Assembly (NCBI RefSeq): GCF_038397725.1
Contig: NZ_CP151634.1
Location: forward strand, 1,922,001-1,986,000
Origin: Microbacterium sp. LWO13-1.2
GTDB taxonomy: Bacteria; Actinomycetota; Actinomycetes; Actinomycetales; Microbacteriaceae
Direction of reading: 5' to 3'
DNA length: 64,000 bases
Positions within the stretch are counted from its first letter, which is position 1. Each line of letters opens with the position of its first letter. The notes under the pieces are model-generated. The model did not search any database and was not told the DNA's origin. It saw only the letters and a list, made by a program, of their open reading frames with translations. The translations under genes were made by a program, and so were the position numbers. Below are positions 39,119 through 47,176 of the stretch, piece by piece.

Positions 39119-40919
39119 TGATCCGAGCTCGACCGCCGCGCTGCTGCCGATCGCCTCCAGCGCCCGCGTGCGTGCCGCCCTCGGAGCGCTGCTGCGACAG
39201 CACCGGGGGAGGACCGCAGCCGTCGCTGGGCTCTTCCTCGCGGCATCCGCTCTGGGGATCGTGACGCCGATGTGCCTCGGCCGCATCGTCGACGCCGTCT
39301 CGTCACACGCGGGGTTCGCCACCATCGCCGGCTGGGTGATCGGCGCCGGTGCGGGCGCCATCGGCGCGGCCATCGTGATGCTGTGGGCGGTACGGATGCT
39401 CGCCGGGCTGGTGCAGGACATGCTCGCCACCCTGCGCGAGGACGTGTTCGCCTCGGCGATGCGTCTTCCCGTGAGTGCGATCGACGACGGCGAGAGCGCC
39501 GATCTGCTCTCGCGGGTCACCGGCGACGTCGACGCCGTAGCGGAGGCTGGAGGGAACGTCGCCCCGACGCTCCTCTCGGCGGGGTTCGCGATCTCAGTCT
39601 CGGTCGTCGCGCTGACCGCTCTGGACCCCTGGCTCGCTCTCGCCGGCGTCGCCGCTGCTCCGTTCTATGCGCTCGGCACCCGTGCGTTCCTGCGGAGATC
39701 CCGCGTGGTGTTCCGCGAGGTCCGGGTGCGCGAAGCAGCCCGCAGTCAGGCGGTGCTCGATGCGGTCGAGGCCATCGACACGCTCACGGCGTTCAACGAA
39801 CAGGAGCACGCGCTGGAGCGGGTGCGGGAGCGCGCCGAATCCTCGATCCGGATGCAGGTCGAGGGCGTTCGCGTGACGAATCGGCTGTTCCGGTGGATCA
39901 ACGCCGGAGAACTCGTCGGCCTCGCCGCGATCCTCAGCACCGGCTTCCTGCTGCATTCCGCCGCTGCGATCACCGTGGGGACGGTCACCACGGCGGCGCT
40001 GCTCTTCCATCGGCTGTTCGACCCGGTCGGGCAGCTGATCTTCGGACTCGACGACATCCAGCGGGCGACCATCGGGCTCGCGCGACTCGTGGGGGTCATC
40101 GATCTCGCGCCTGCGGCGGTCGCGGCGCGGGAGTCGGCGTCGGATGCCGCGCCGCAGCGCTCCGCGGTCGTCGAGGCAGCGGGAATCGAAGTGCGCGATG
40201 TCACCTTCCGCTACCCGAGTACCGGTCGCGGGATCAGCGAGGTGACGCTGCGGGTGGAGCAGGGCACCACCGCGGCCCTCGTCGGGACCTCCGGGTCCGG
40301 CAAGAGCACGCTCGCCCGCGTCATCGCCGGCCACCATCCGCCGACATCGGGCAGCGTGCACCTCGCCCCGGGGGGAGGCGCCCCGTACTACCTCTCGCAG
40401 GAGCTCCACCAGTTCCGCGGCACGATCGCCGACAACCTTCGACTCGTCGCGCCCGAAGCGAGCCACGAAGAAATGGTCGCGGCTCTGCGTGCGGTCGGGG
40501 CTCGATGGGCGGTCGATGCGATGGCGACCGAGCTCGCCGAGGACCCCTCCGCGAATCCCGTCGCGCCCCTCGACGAAGGCCGTATCCAGCAACTCGCTGT
40601 CGCGCGCGCGTTCCTCGCTGACCCCGAGGTGGTGATCCTCGACGAGGCGACGGCCGATGTCGGGCTGCATCATCGCGATGCGGTGGAGGAGGCGATCGGG
40701 GTGCTGCGCCAGGGCCGCACCGCGCTGCTCATCGCGCACCGGCTGCAGCAGGCAGCGAGTGCCGAGCAGATCATCGTCTTCGCCGACGGCCGGGCGACGC
40801 AGCGCGGCACCCACGCGGAACTCCTCGCGGCGGACGGACCGTATCGCTCCTCTTGGCTCGTCCAGACGCCGAGCACGCCAGCCCCTCAGACCACCCCAGA
40901 AGAGACGGAGACTCCGTGA
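39111..40919 (+). CDS. ABC transporter half with degenerate signature motif (siderophore locus)
   Basis: 602-residue partner of the preceding half transporter. Membrane part about 30-310; nucleotide domain with intact Walker A LVGTSGSGKSTL, Q-loop YLSQELHQF, Walker B VVILDEAT and H-loop LIAHRLQQA. The signature motif is lost: VAPLDEGRIQQLAVARAF replaces LSGGQRQR. It is thus the mirror image of its partner, and together they would form one working ATP site and one dead site. ATG 39111 lies inside the previous gene's last codons. Candidate importer or exporter of the siderophore or its iron complex. Confidence 0.9.
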   Translation: MSSDPSSTAALLPIASSARVRAALGALLRQHRGRTAAVAGLFLAASALGIVTPMCLGRIVDAVSSHAGFATIAGWVIGAGAGAIGAAIVMLWAVRMLAGLVQDMLATLREDVFASAMRLPVSAIDDGESADLLSRVTGDVDAVAEAGGNVAPTLLSAGFAISVSVVALTALDPWLALAGVAAAPFYALGTRAFLRRSRVVFREVRVREAARSQAVLDAVEAIDTLTAFNEQEHALERVRERAESSIRMQVEGVRVTNRLFRWINAGELVGLAAILSTGFLLHSAAAITVGTVTTAALLFHRLFDPVGQLIFGLDDIQRATIGLARLVGVIDLAPAAVAARESASDAAPQRSAVVEAAGIEVRDVTFRYPSTGRGISEVTLRVEQGTTAALVGTSGSGKSTLARVIAGHHPPTSGSVHLAPGGGAPYYLSQELHQFRGTIADNLRLVAPEASHEEMVAALRAVGARWAVDAMATELAEDPSANPVAPLDEGRIQQLAVARAFLADPEVVILDEATADVGLHHRDAVEEAIGVLRQGRTALLIAHRLQQAASAEQIIVFADGRATQRGTHAELLAADGPYRSSWLVQTPSTPAPQTTPEETETP

Positions 40920-41806
40920 ACATCCACCGCGGCATCGTCAGCAGCACCACCACCCTCACACCGACGCTCGTGCGCGTGACGCTCGCAGGCAGCGGCATCG
41001 CCGACTTCCTCAGCACCGGCATCGGCGACGAATACGTGCGGGTGTTCTTCCCGCACGGCGAAGACCCCACCGACGTCTCGCTGCCCGTGCCGGCCGGCGA
41101 CTGGTGGGAGACACCCGAGGGCGCACCGGAGGCCCCGATGCGCACCTACACGATCAGCGGCGTCCGTCCGGATGCCGACGAGCTCGACATCGATTTCGTG
41201 ATTCACGAAGCGGGAGTCGCCGGCCCCTGGGCCGCGCGGGCCGAACCGGGGCACGTACTCGGGCTGAACTCCCCGACGGGCCTGTATTCGCCGCCGCCGG
41301 GAATCACCTGGCAGGTGCTGGTGGCGGACCTGACCGGGCTCCCCGCGGTGGCGCGGATCGCCGCCGAGACGCCGGAGGGCGTGCGGACGCGGGTCGTCCT
41401 CGAGGTGCCGAGCGAAGCCGATCAGGTCGCGTTCGAGGTGGGTGGCGACGTCGAGGTCACCTGGGTCATCGGCGGCAACGGCCACGGGCCGAGCGCGCTC
41501 GGTCCGATCCTGCGCGGCATCGTCGACGACCGGCTCCGGCTCGAAGACGGGTACGTCTGGGTCGCCGGTGAGACCGTCGCCCTGCGCGACGTGCGCAAGT
41601 ACCTGCGCAAGGAACTCGGCCTGCCGGCGACGCGGTTCAAGGTCGTCGGCTACTGGACGCCGATCGCAGCGTGGGACGAGAAGTTCGCAGCGCTCCCCGA
41701 CGCGGTGCAGAAGGAGCTCGACACGATCTGGGCCGAGACCGATGACGCCGAGCCGGAGGACGTGCAGATCCGCTTCGAGGAGCAGCTCGACCGGCTCGGC
41801 CTCTGA
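40916..41806 (+). CDS. Siderophore-interacting FAD/NAD(P)H reductase
   Basis: 296-residue SIP-family flavoprotein that reduces ferric siderophores in the cytosol to release iron. FAD-binding barrel first (LVRVTLAGSGI, EYVRVFFPHG, then PMRTYTISGVRP for the RxYT motif), then the NAD(P)H domain with VLVADLTGLPAVARIAAETP and a C-terminal GYWTPIAAWDEKF. GTG 40916 overlaps the ABC stop by 4 bases, so it closes the eight-gene iron operon. In mycobacteria the same domain is fused to IrtA; here it is separate. Standard length. Confidence 0.92.
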   Translation: MNIHRGIVSSTTTLTPTLVRVTLAGSGIADFLSTGIGDEYVRVFFPHGEDPTDVSLPVPAGDWWETPEGAPEAPMRTYTISGVRPDADELDIDFVIHEAGVAGPWAARAEPGHVLGLNSPTGLYSPPPGITWQVLVADLTGLPAVARIAAETPEGVRTRVVLEVPSEADQVAFEVGGDVEVTWVIGGNGHGPSALGPILRGIVDDRLRLEDGYVWVAGETVALRDVRKYLRKELGLPATRFKVVGYWTPIAAWDEKFAALPDAVQKELDTIWAETDDAEPEDVQIRFEEQLDRLGL

Positions 41807-41847
41807 ACCCGGGCACCGGCACGCGCCTCGCCTCTCCGTGCCGGGCG

Positions 41848-41853
41848 TAGCCT
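41848..41853 (+). promoter_or_regulatory. -10 hexamer TAGCCT of a leaderless promoter
   Basis: TAGCCT, 6 bases before ATG 41860; no Shine-Dalgarno. Confidence 0.55.
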
Positions 41854-41859
41854 CGGATC

Positions 41860-42903
41860 ATGAGTGATCTGCGCACCCTTCTCGGCATCGAGCATCCGAT
41901 CGTCCTCGGCCCGTTCGGCGGACTCTCCTCCGTCGCGCTGGCGGCGGCGGTGAGCGACGCCGGCGGCCTGGGCTCGTACGGCCTCTACGGTTACGACGGC
42001 GAGCGCATCCGGTCGACCGCGTCCGCCCTGCGTCAGGCCACATCTCGACCGTTCGCCCTGAACATCTGGCTGCCCACCGGCGACGAGGTCGCGCCGAACG
42101 CGCAGCATGCGATCTTCGCGCAGGCGCTCCAGCCGTTCTTCGAGGCGGTCGGCGTGGACATGCCGCAGCGGCCGACGGCCTACCTCCCCGAGCTCGGCGA
42201 GCAGCTGGAGGCGATCTGGGATGCCGCGCCGGCGGCGCTCAGCGTCGTGTTCGGAGTGCCAGCAGCGGACGTCGTCGAGGAGGCGCATCGCCGTGGCATC
42301 CGTGTCATCGGCACCGCCACCACGGTTGCCGAAGCCACGGCTCTCGCCGACGGCGGCGTCGACGCGATCGTGGCGACCGGCGCCGAGGCCGGTGGGCACC
42401 GCGTCTCGTTCCTGCGCCCGGCCGAAGAATCTCTCATCGGGACCTTCGCACTCGTACCGCAGATCGTCGACGCCGTCTCGGTGCCGGTGATCGCGGCCGG
42501 CGGCATCGCCGATCGTCGCGGCGTGGCCGCGGCGTTCGCCCTCGGGGCTGCCGGCGTGCAGGTGGGCACGGCGTTCCTCGCCACGGCCGAGTCCGCGGCG
42601 AACGATGCGCATCGCGCGGCGATCCGTTCGACAGCCGCTGATGAGACGGTGCTCACCCGGGCGATGAGCGGGCGACTCGCGCGCGGCGCGCGGAATCGGG
42701 TGGTGCGCGCGATCGAAGCCAGCGGCACGATCGCGCCGTTCCCGATGCAGAATTGGCTCACCGGGCGCTTCCGCACCGCCGCCGGTCAGCAGAACCTGGG
42801 GGAGCTGCAGTCGCTGTGGATGGGGCAGTCCGCGCCGCTCGTGCGCTTCGACACCGCGGCCGACGTGTTCGCCGAGCTGGTCGCCGGTGCGCCGGAGCGC
42901 TAG
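41860..42903 (+). CDS. Nitronate monooxygenase (2-nitropropane dioxygenase family)
   Basis: 347-residue FMN-dependent TIM barrel enzyme that oxidises alkyl nitronates. Motifs: GIEHPIVLGPFGGLSSVALAAAVSDAGGLGSYG at the start, ATGAEAGGHR (phosphate/FMN loop), VPVIAAGGIADRRGVAAAFALGAAGVQVGTAFL. The conserved catalytic His is in GGHR. Leaderless promoter upstream. The stop codon overlaps the convergent purU stop in the palindrome CTAG (42900-42903), so no terminator separates them. Confidence 0.9.
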   Translation: MSDLRTLLGIEHPIVLGPFGGLSSVALAAAVSDAGGLGSYGLYGYDGERIRSTASALRQATSRPFALNIWLPTGDEVAPNAQHAIFAQALQPFFEAVGVDMPQRPTAYLPELGEQLEAIWDAAPAALSVVFGVPAADVVEEAHRRGIRVIGTATTVAEATALADGGVDAIVATGAEAGGHRVSFLRPAEESLIGTFALVPQIVDAVSVPVIAAGGIADRRGVAAAFALGAAGVQVGTAFLATAESAANDAHRAAIRSTAADETVLTRAMSGRLARGARNRVVRAIEASGTIAPFPMQNWLTGRFRTAAGQQNLGELQSLWMGQSAPLVRFDTAADVFAELVAGAPER

Positions 42904-43751
42904 AGGATGACGGTCGAGCGGCCGTGCACGATCACGCGATCCTCCGCGTGCCACTGCACGGCGCGGGCGAGCACCAATCGTTCGACGTCAGCGCCGCGGC
43001 TCTGCAGCTCGGCAGCGGATTCGGAATGGGTCACCCTGGTGACGTCCTGCTCGATGATCGGGCCCTCGTCGAGGTCGGCCGTCGCATAGTGCGCGGTGGC
43101 GCCGATGAGCTTCACGCCGCGGTCCTTCGCGCGTGCGTAGGGGTTCGCCCCGATGAACGCCGGCAGGAAGGAGTGGTGGATGTTGATCACCGGCGCACCG
43201 ACGCGCTCGATGAAGTCGTCGGTGAGGATCTGCATGTACCGGGCGAGCACGACGAGGTCGACGTTGCCCTGCAGCAGCTCGAGCTGGCGCGTCTCCATCG
43301 CGGACTTGTCGCCGGAGGGGATGTGCACGAAAGGCACACCGAAGGAGCGCACGGACTCGGCGAGGTCAGCGTGATTCGACACCACCATCGTCACGTCGAT
43401 ATCGAGCTGTCCGCGCTGGGTGCGCCAGAGCAGTTCCATGAGGCAGTGATCGTACTTCGACACGAAGATCGCGACCCGCTTGCGGCGTGCGACATCGTGC
43501 AGCGACCACTCCATGCCGAAGCGCTCGGCGACGGTCGCGATGCTCGCCTCGAGTGCGGGTCGCGCGGCGGACAGCCCCTCCAGGTGGATGACGGTCCGCT
43601 GGAAGAAGCGCCCGCCCTCGGCATCCGTCGAATGCTGATCGAGCGAGATGATGTTCGCACCGTGCTCGGCGAGCACGCCGGCGACGGCGGCGACGATGCC
43701 GGGCTGGTCGTCGCACGCGATCAGAAGACGGGCGGTATCGGGCTGGGACAT
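42900..43751 (-). CDS. purU: Formyltetrahydrofolate deformylase
   Basis: 283-residue enzyme that hydrolyses 10-formyl-tetrahydrofolate to formate and tetrahydrofolate. N-terminal ACT domain (LLIACDDQPGIVAAVAGVLAEHGANI, about 8-85) followed by the formyltransferase fold with VINIHHSFLPAFIGANPY and the catalytic Asn-His-Asp set. Length is standard. ATG 43751 has GGAG 6 bases upstream. Convergent with nitronate monooxygenase, sharing the 4-base CTAG. Confidence 0.95.
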   Translation of the reverse strand: MSQPDTARLLIACDDQPGIVAAVAGVLAEHGANIISLDQHSTDAEGGRFFQRTVIHLEGLSAARPALEASIATVAERFGMEWSLHDVARRKRVAIFVSKYDHCLMELLWRTQRGQLDIDVTMVVSNHADLAESVRSFGVPFVHIPSGDKSAMETRQLELLQGNVDLVVLARYMQILTDDFIERVGAPVINIHHSFLPAFIGANPYARAKDRGVKLIGATAHYATADLDEGPIIEQDVTRVTHSESAAELQSRGADVERLVLARAVQWHAEDRVIVHGRSTVIL

Positions 43752-43824
43752 GAGGGCTCCTCAGAGGGTGTCAGTCGATTCTGTCGCGGATGCGGCGACC
43801 GGGCGAATCGCGCGGTCGGGTCGC

Positions 43825-43830
43825 TAATCT
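43825..43830 (+). promoter_or_regulatory. -10 hexamer TAATCT of a leaderless promoter
   Basis: TAATCT, 6 bases before GTG 43837; no Shine-Dalgarno. Confidence 0.6.
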
Positions 43831-43836
43831 GAGAGC

Positions 43837-45051
43837 GTGAACGCGGGCGACGTCGGACTGGTGCTGATCCCGCTGCTCGCGGTCGCAGCACCGCTGCTCG
43901 CCCGAGGCGTGCGCCGGGTCATCCGCGTTCCGATCATCGTCTTCGAGCTGGTTCTCGGGATCCTGGCCGGACCCGCCGTGCTCGGCTGGGTCGAGCCGCA
44001 CGAGATCCTGCAGAAGCTGAGCGATTTCGGGTTGGCGATGCTCTTCTTCGTCGCCGGAGCCGAGATCGACTTCCGCGCCGTGTCGGGGAAGCCGCTCATG
44101 CGGGCCTCGATCGGCTGGGTGATCAGCGTCGCGCTCGGCATCGGCGTCGGTCTCTTCTTCGCGCCGGGCGACGGCATGATCGTGATCGGTATCGCGCTGA
44201 GCTCGACCGCGCTCGGCACGTTGATGCCGATCCTGCGCGATGCGCGCGAGCTCGACACGCCGTTCGGCAAGGTGGTCACCGTGATCGGTGCGGTCGGCGA
44301 GTTCCTGCCCCTCATCGCCATCTCCGTCTTCCTCAGTGCGCGCTCGACGCCGGTGGCGGCCGGAATCCTGCTGGCGTTCGTCGTGCTCGCCGGACTGGCC
44401 GTGCTGCTGGCGCGTCGGCTGCCGCACGGTGGACTGCACGCGTTCATCCGGGTGACCCTGCACACCTCCGACCAGTTCGCAGTGCGCTTCGTGCTGCTGC
44501 TCATCGCCGCACTCGTCGGCCTCAGTGTGATGTTCGATCTCGACATGCTGCTCGGCGCCTTCGTCGCCGGAGCCATCTGGCACATCATCATGGCCCGTGC
44601 ACCGAAGGACGACGCCGCGGCGGTCGAGAGCAAGGTCGAAGCCGTCGCGTTCGGCTTCCTCGTGCCGATCTTCTTCCTCTACACCGGCGTGAACTTCGAC
44701 CTGGCAGCATTGCTCGCGTCTCCGGCGGCGCTCGGACTCGTGCCGCTGTTCCTGGTCGCCCTTCTCGTGATCCGCGGGTCGGCGGCGCAGTTGTCGGCGC
44801 CGCGGGGGATGAATGTGCGCGATCGTGCGGCGCTCGGGATGCTCGCCGCCACCGGGCTGCCGATCATCGTCGCGGTGACCGCGATCGGCGTCGAGCGAGG
44901 GATGCTCGACAGCGGGACGGCCGCCGCGCTGGTCGGAGCCGGGATGCTGTCCGTGTTGATCTACCCGCTCATCGCGATGATGCTGCGCGGCGACCGTGAG
45001 CGCGTCGTCGGCCCCCGGCCCGCCGACGAGCGGCCGCAGGGAGAACTGTGA
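43837..45051 (+). CDS. Cation:proton antiporter (CPA2 type)
   Basis: 404-residue membrane protein with about 12 helices of the Kef/NhaP2-like family. Features: IRVPIIVFELVLGILAGP at helix 2, ADFG-like SDFGLAMLFFVAGAEIDF, and the QFAVRFVLLLIAALVGLS region. Short C-terminal cytoplasmic tail with no RCK/TrkA-N regulatory domain, so it is the unregulated short form. GTG 43837 follows a -10 hexamer. The next gene starts on its stop (GTGA), which suggests a functional link. Confidence 0.88.
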   Translation: MNAGDVGLVLIPLLAVAAPLLARGVRRVIRVPIIVFELVLGILAGPAVLGWVEPHEILQKLSDFGLAMLFFVAGAEIDFRAVSGKPLMRASIGWVISVALGIGVGLFFAPGDGMIVIGIALSSTALGTLMPILRDARELDTPFGKVVTVIGAVGEFLPLIAISVFLSARSTPVAAGILLAFVVLAGLAVLLARRLPHGGLHAFIRVTLHTSDQFAVRFVLLLIAALVGLSVMFDLDMLLGAFVAGAIWHIIMARAPKDDAAAVESKVEAVAFGFLVPIFFLYTGVNFDLAALLASPAALGLVPLFLVALLVIRGSAAQLSAPRGMNVRDRAALGMLAATGLPIIVAVTAIGVERGMLDSGTAAALVGAGMLSVLIYPLIAMMLRGDRERVVGPRPADERPQGEL

Positions 45052-45515
45052 GGACGGCATCCGATCTGCTGAGTGAGGCGCGGGCCGCGCTGGCCGGTGC
45101 GCCGCAGGAGGGACTGGGCGAGGAGCGCAGCTCGCGGTGGCGCGGGCGGCGTATCGTTCGGGTCGGTTCCGCGTGGCATCTCGGCGTGCTGCTGCTCACG
45201 GACACGCGCGTGCTGGCCACCGCCGAGGTGCTGCGGGCGGCCGACCCCGGCCGACGCGGCTACACGGCGGAATCCGCTCGCGCGCGTGCGGCTCGCCGCG
45301 AAGAGGCGCTGCGCGGGGGCTTCGCCGAGGGCGAGGTCGTGCACGTCGGCTGGAGCGTCGTCGATGTTTCGGCCGTGGACGCCGGCGGGTCATCCGGTCC
45401 GCTCGCCGTCGTCGACGCGGTGGTGTCCGTGCGCTGGAGCAGCGCCGGCGGCTACATGCCGCTGGGGACATACCTACGGGAACGGGTCGAGCTGCTGCAA
45501 ACCCCCGGCCGTTGA
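45048..45515 (+). CDS. Hypothetical protein coupled to the antiporter
   Basis: 155-residue soluble protein, no family recognised. N-terminal helix SDLLSEARAALAGAP, a beta region with RIVRVGSAWHLGVLLLTDTRVLAT, a helix with RAARREEALRGGF, and VDAVVSVRWSSAGGYMPLGTYLRERVELL. The last codons (PGR and TGA) come from a palindromic repeat, so its natural C-terminus may once have differed. GTG 45048 overlaps the antiporter stop. Confidence 0.75.
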   Translation: MRTASDLLSEARAALAGAPQEGLGEERSSRWRGRRIVRVGSAWHLGVLLLTDTRVLATAEVLRAADPGRRGYTAESARARAARREEALRGGFAEGEVVHVGWSVVDVSAVDAGGSSGPLAVVDAVVSVRWSSAGGYMPLGTYLRERVELLQTPGR

Positions 45516-45640
45516 GCGCGGAGCGCAGCGACGAGACGAAACGATCTCATCGGGCGCTCTAGGTCGGCGAGGCGCGTTTCGTCTCGTGAAGACCTGCACT
45601 GAGCGAGCGCCAGCGAGTCGAAGTGTCGCTCAACGACCGG
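45505..45640. repeat. REP-like palindrome pair, copies 3 and 4
   Basis: First unit 45505-45587: CCGGCCGTTGAGCGCGGAGCG, GAGACGAAACG, spacer, CGCGTTTCGTCTCG. Second unit 45598-45640: ACTGAGCGAGCGCCAGCGAG then CGCTCAACGACCGG. It lies between the convergent gene at 45515 and the amidotransferase, and supplies the stop codon of both. Confidence 0.85.
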
Positions 45641-46355
45641 GAACGAAGGTTTCCGCGAATCGGCGCAGGAGAGCGGCGCCCTCGGTGACGGATGCCGCGA
45701 GCACCTGTCCCTGCACCGCGTCGAACTCGGACGGATCGAAGTATCCGGTCGTGCGGTAGAACGTCATCCGATCCGCGAAGTCGCGCGGGGTGGGCTCGGG
45801 ATGGAACTGCGCCGCGTACAGATGCGTGCCGACGCGGTAGGCCTGCACCGGGCACACGTCGTTGGTGGCGAGCAGCTCGGCACCGGGCGGGACGGATGCC
45901 GCGCTCTCTTTGTGCGCAGTGAAGACGGTCAACGCGGGAGCGCTGGGGCCGAACAGCGGGTCGGCGTCGCCGGCGGCAGTCGTTCGGATGACCGTGGCGC
46001 TCGCGGCCTCCGGCGTGTCGATCGTCACCTCGCCGCCCAGCATCCGGGTCACGACGCCGATGCTGAAGCAGGTGAAGAACGCGGCCACGTCGCCCTGGAT
46101 GGCGCGGTCCGCGATGGACTCGAGGTCTGCTTCGACGCGGGCCTGCAGGGGCGACTTCGTCGCGTCGCTCACGTTGAACGGCGACCCGCCGACGACGATG
46201 CCTCGGTAGTGCGCGAGCCGCGCGGGATCGAGCGACTCGGTGAGCAGATCGAGGCGATCGACGACGTCCACGCCGAGCGCTCGCCGGAACGAGGCGTGCT
46301 CGGCATCCGCCGCCCCGATCTCCGGGCGCACGCAGACGTAGAGAAGCGAGGCCAT
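45630..46355 (-). CDS. Class I glutamine amidotransferase-like protein
   Basis: 241-residue protein of the GATase1 fold. Nucleophile elbow AFFTCFSIGV with Cys about 94 (usually CxGxQ), His in YAAQFHPEPT about 190. Followed by a C-terminal helix. Resembles GMP-synthase-like amidotransferases but lacks the synthase domain. The ATG at 46355 follows TAGAAT at 6 bases. The final codons are from a palindromic repeat (VPGR, TGA). Confidence 0.85.
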   Translation of the reverse strand: MASLLYVCVRPEIGAADAEHASFRRALGVDVVDRLDLLTESLDPARLAHYRGIVVGGSPFNVSDATKSPLQARVEADLESIADRAIQGDVAAFFTCFSIGVVTRMLGGEVTIDTPEAASATVIRTTAAGDADPLFGPSAPALTVFTAHKESAASVPPGAELLATNDVCPVQAYRVGTHLYAAQFHPEPTPRDFADRMTFYRTTGYFDPSEFDAVQGQVLAASVTEGAALLRRFAETFVPGR

Positions 46356-46361
46356 CCGGCG

Positions 46362-46367
46362 ATTCTA
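46362..46367 (-). promoter_or_regulatory. -10 hexamer TAGAAT of a leaderless promoter
   Basis: Minus-strand TAGAAT, 6 bases before ATG 46355; near-consensus -10. Confidence 0.65.
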
Positions 46368-46414
46368 ACGAGCGCGGATGGCCGTCACCGAACGCCCGTC
46401 ACACGGCGTCGCCG

Positions 46415-47155
46415 TCAGCGCGACGAGTTCTGGGTGCGCCCGCGGACGATCCCGACGAACGTCTCGACGTCGGCAGTGGTGCGCTCACGCGGCCAGACCA
46501 GTGCGACAGTCGACGTCGGTCCGTCGAGAAGAGGCCGGTGGCCCACGTCCTTGCGATGGTGCAGTCGCGCCAGCGACATCGGCACGACGACGATCCCGAC
46601 GCCGGTCGCGACGGTGACGATCGCCTCTTCGGTCGTCGAAAGCGGCGGAAAGGATGGGGCGAGGGTGCCGGGCAGATCGAGCGACGCGAGGACGTCATCC
46701 TCCGGCGTGATCAGCACTTCGCCGGCCAGATCCGCCGCGGAGAGTTCGTCGACGGCCATCAGATGAGAGTCGACGGCGGCCACGACGACGGGAATCTCCA
46801 CATAGAGCGTGATGATGTGGAGCGTGTCGTCCTCCAGCGGCAGACGGATCAGCGCCGCATCCAGATCGTCCAGCGCTTCACGCTGTCCTGCGGCCTCGAT
46901 CGGGATCAGCTCCAGCGGGACCTGCGGCATCCGCTGCTTCCAGGCATCGATCCACTTGCCGGGCGTCGCGCCGGGGACGACGCCGAGGCGGAAGGTGCGG
47001 GACTCCTCCACGGGAACGGTGGCGTCGAACACGACCGTCGACTGCTTCTGCGGGCGCTTCTGGGACTGCGCCTTCTTGGATCCCGCACCGAGAGGCCGCT
47101 TCGTGCCGCGCGCTGGCACCGTCTTGCGGCCGCGCGCGCCGCCCTGTTTCGCCAT
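46415..47155 (-). CDS. LysR substrate-binding-domain protein without DNA-binding domain
   Basis: 246-residue protein. Residues 45-240 match the LysR effector domain: TFRLGVVPGATPGKWIDAWKQRMPQVPLELIPIEAAGQREALDDLDAALIRLPLE, then TTEEAIVTVATGVGIVVVP and a final strand. The N-terminal winged helix is absent; in its place is a 40-residue Lys/Arg tail (GGARGRKTVPARGTKRPLG...) of low complexity. ATG 47155 is preceded by TACCCT at 6 bases, which fixes the start. Possible roles: ligand-binding partner, DNA contact through the basic tail, or a decayed regulator conserved for another use. Confidence 0.8.
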   Translation of the reverse strand: MAKQGGARGRKTVPARGTKRPLGAGSKKAQSQKRPQKQSTVVFDATVPVEESRTFRLGVVPGATPGKWIDAWKQRMPQVPLELIPIEAAGQREALDDLDAALIRLPLEDDTLHIITLYVEIPVVVAAVDSHLMAVDELSAADLAGEVLITPEDDVLASLDLPGTLAPSFPPLSTTEEAIVTVATGVGIVVVPMSLARLHHRKDVGHRPLLDGPTSTVALVWPRERTTADVETFVGIVRGRTQNSSR

Positions 47156-47161
47156 GCCCTC

Positions 47162-47167
47162 AGGGTA
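47162..47167 (-). promoter_or_regulatory. -10 hexamer TACCCT of a leaderless promoter
   Basis: Minus-strand TACCCT, 6 bases before ATG 47155. Confidence 0.5.
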
Positions 47168-47176
47168 TCGGGCTGT

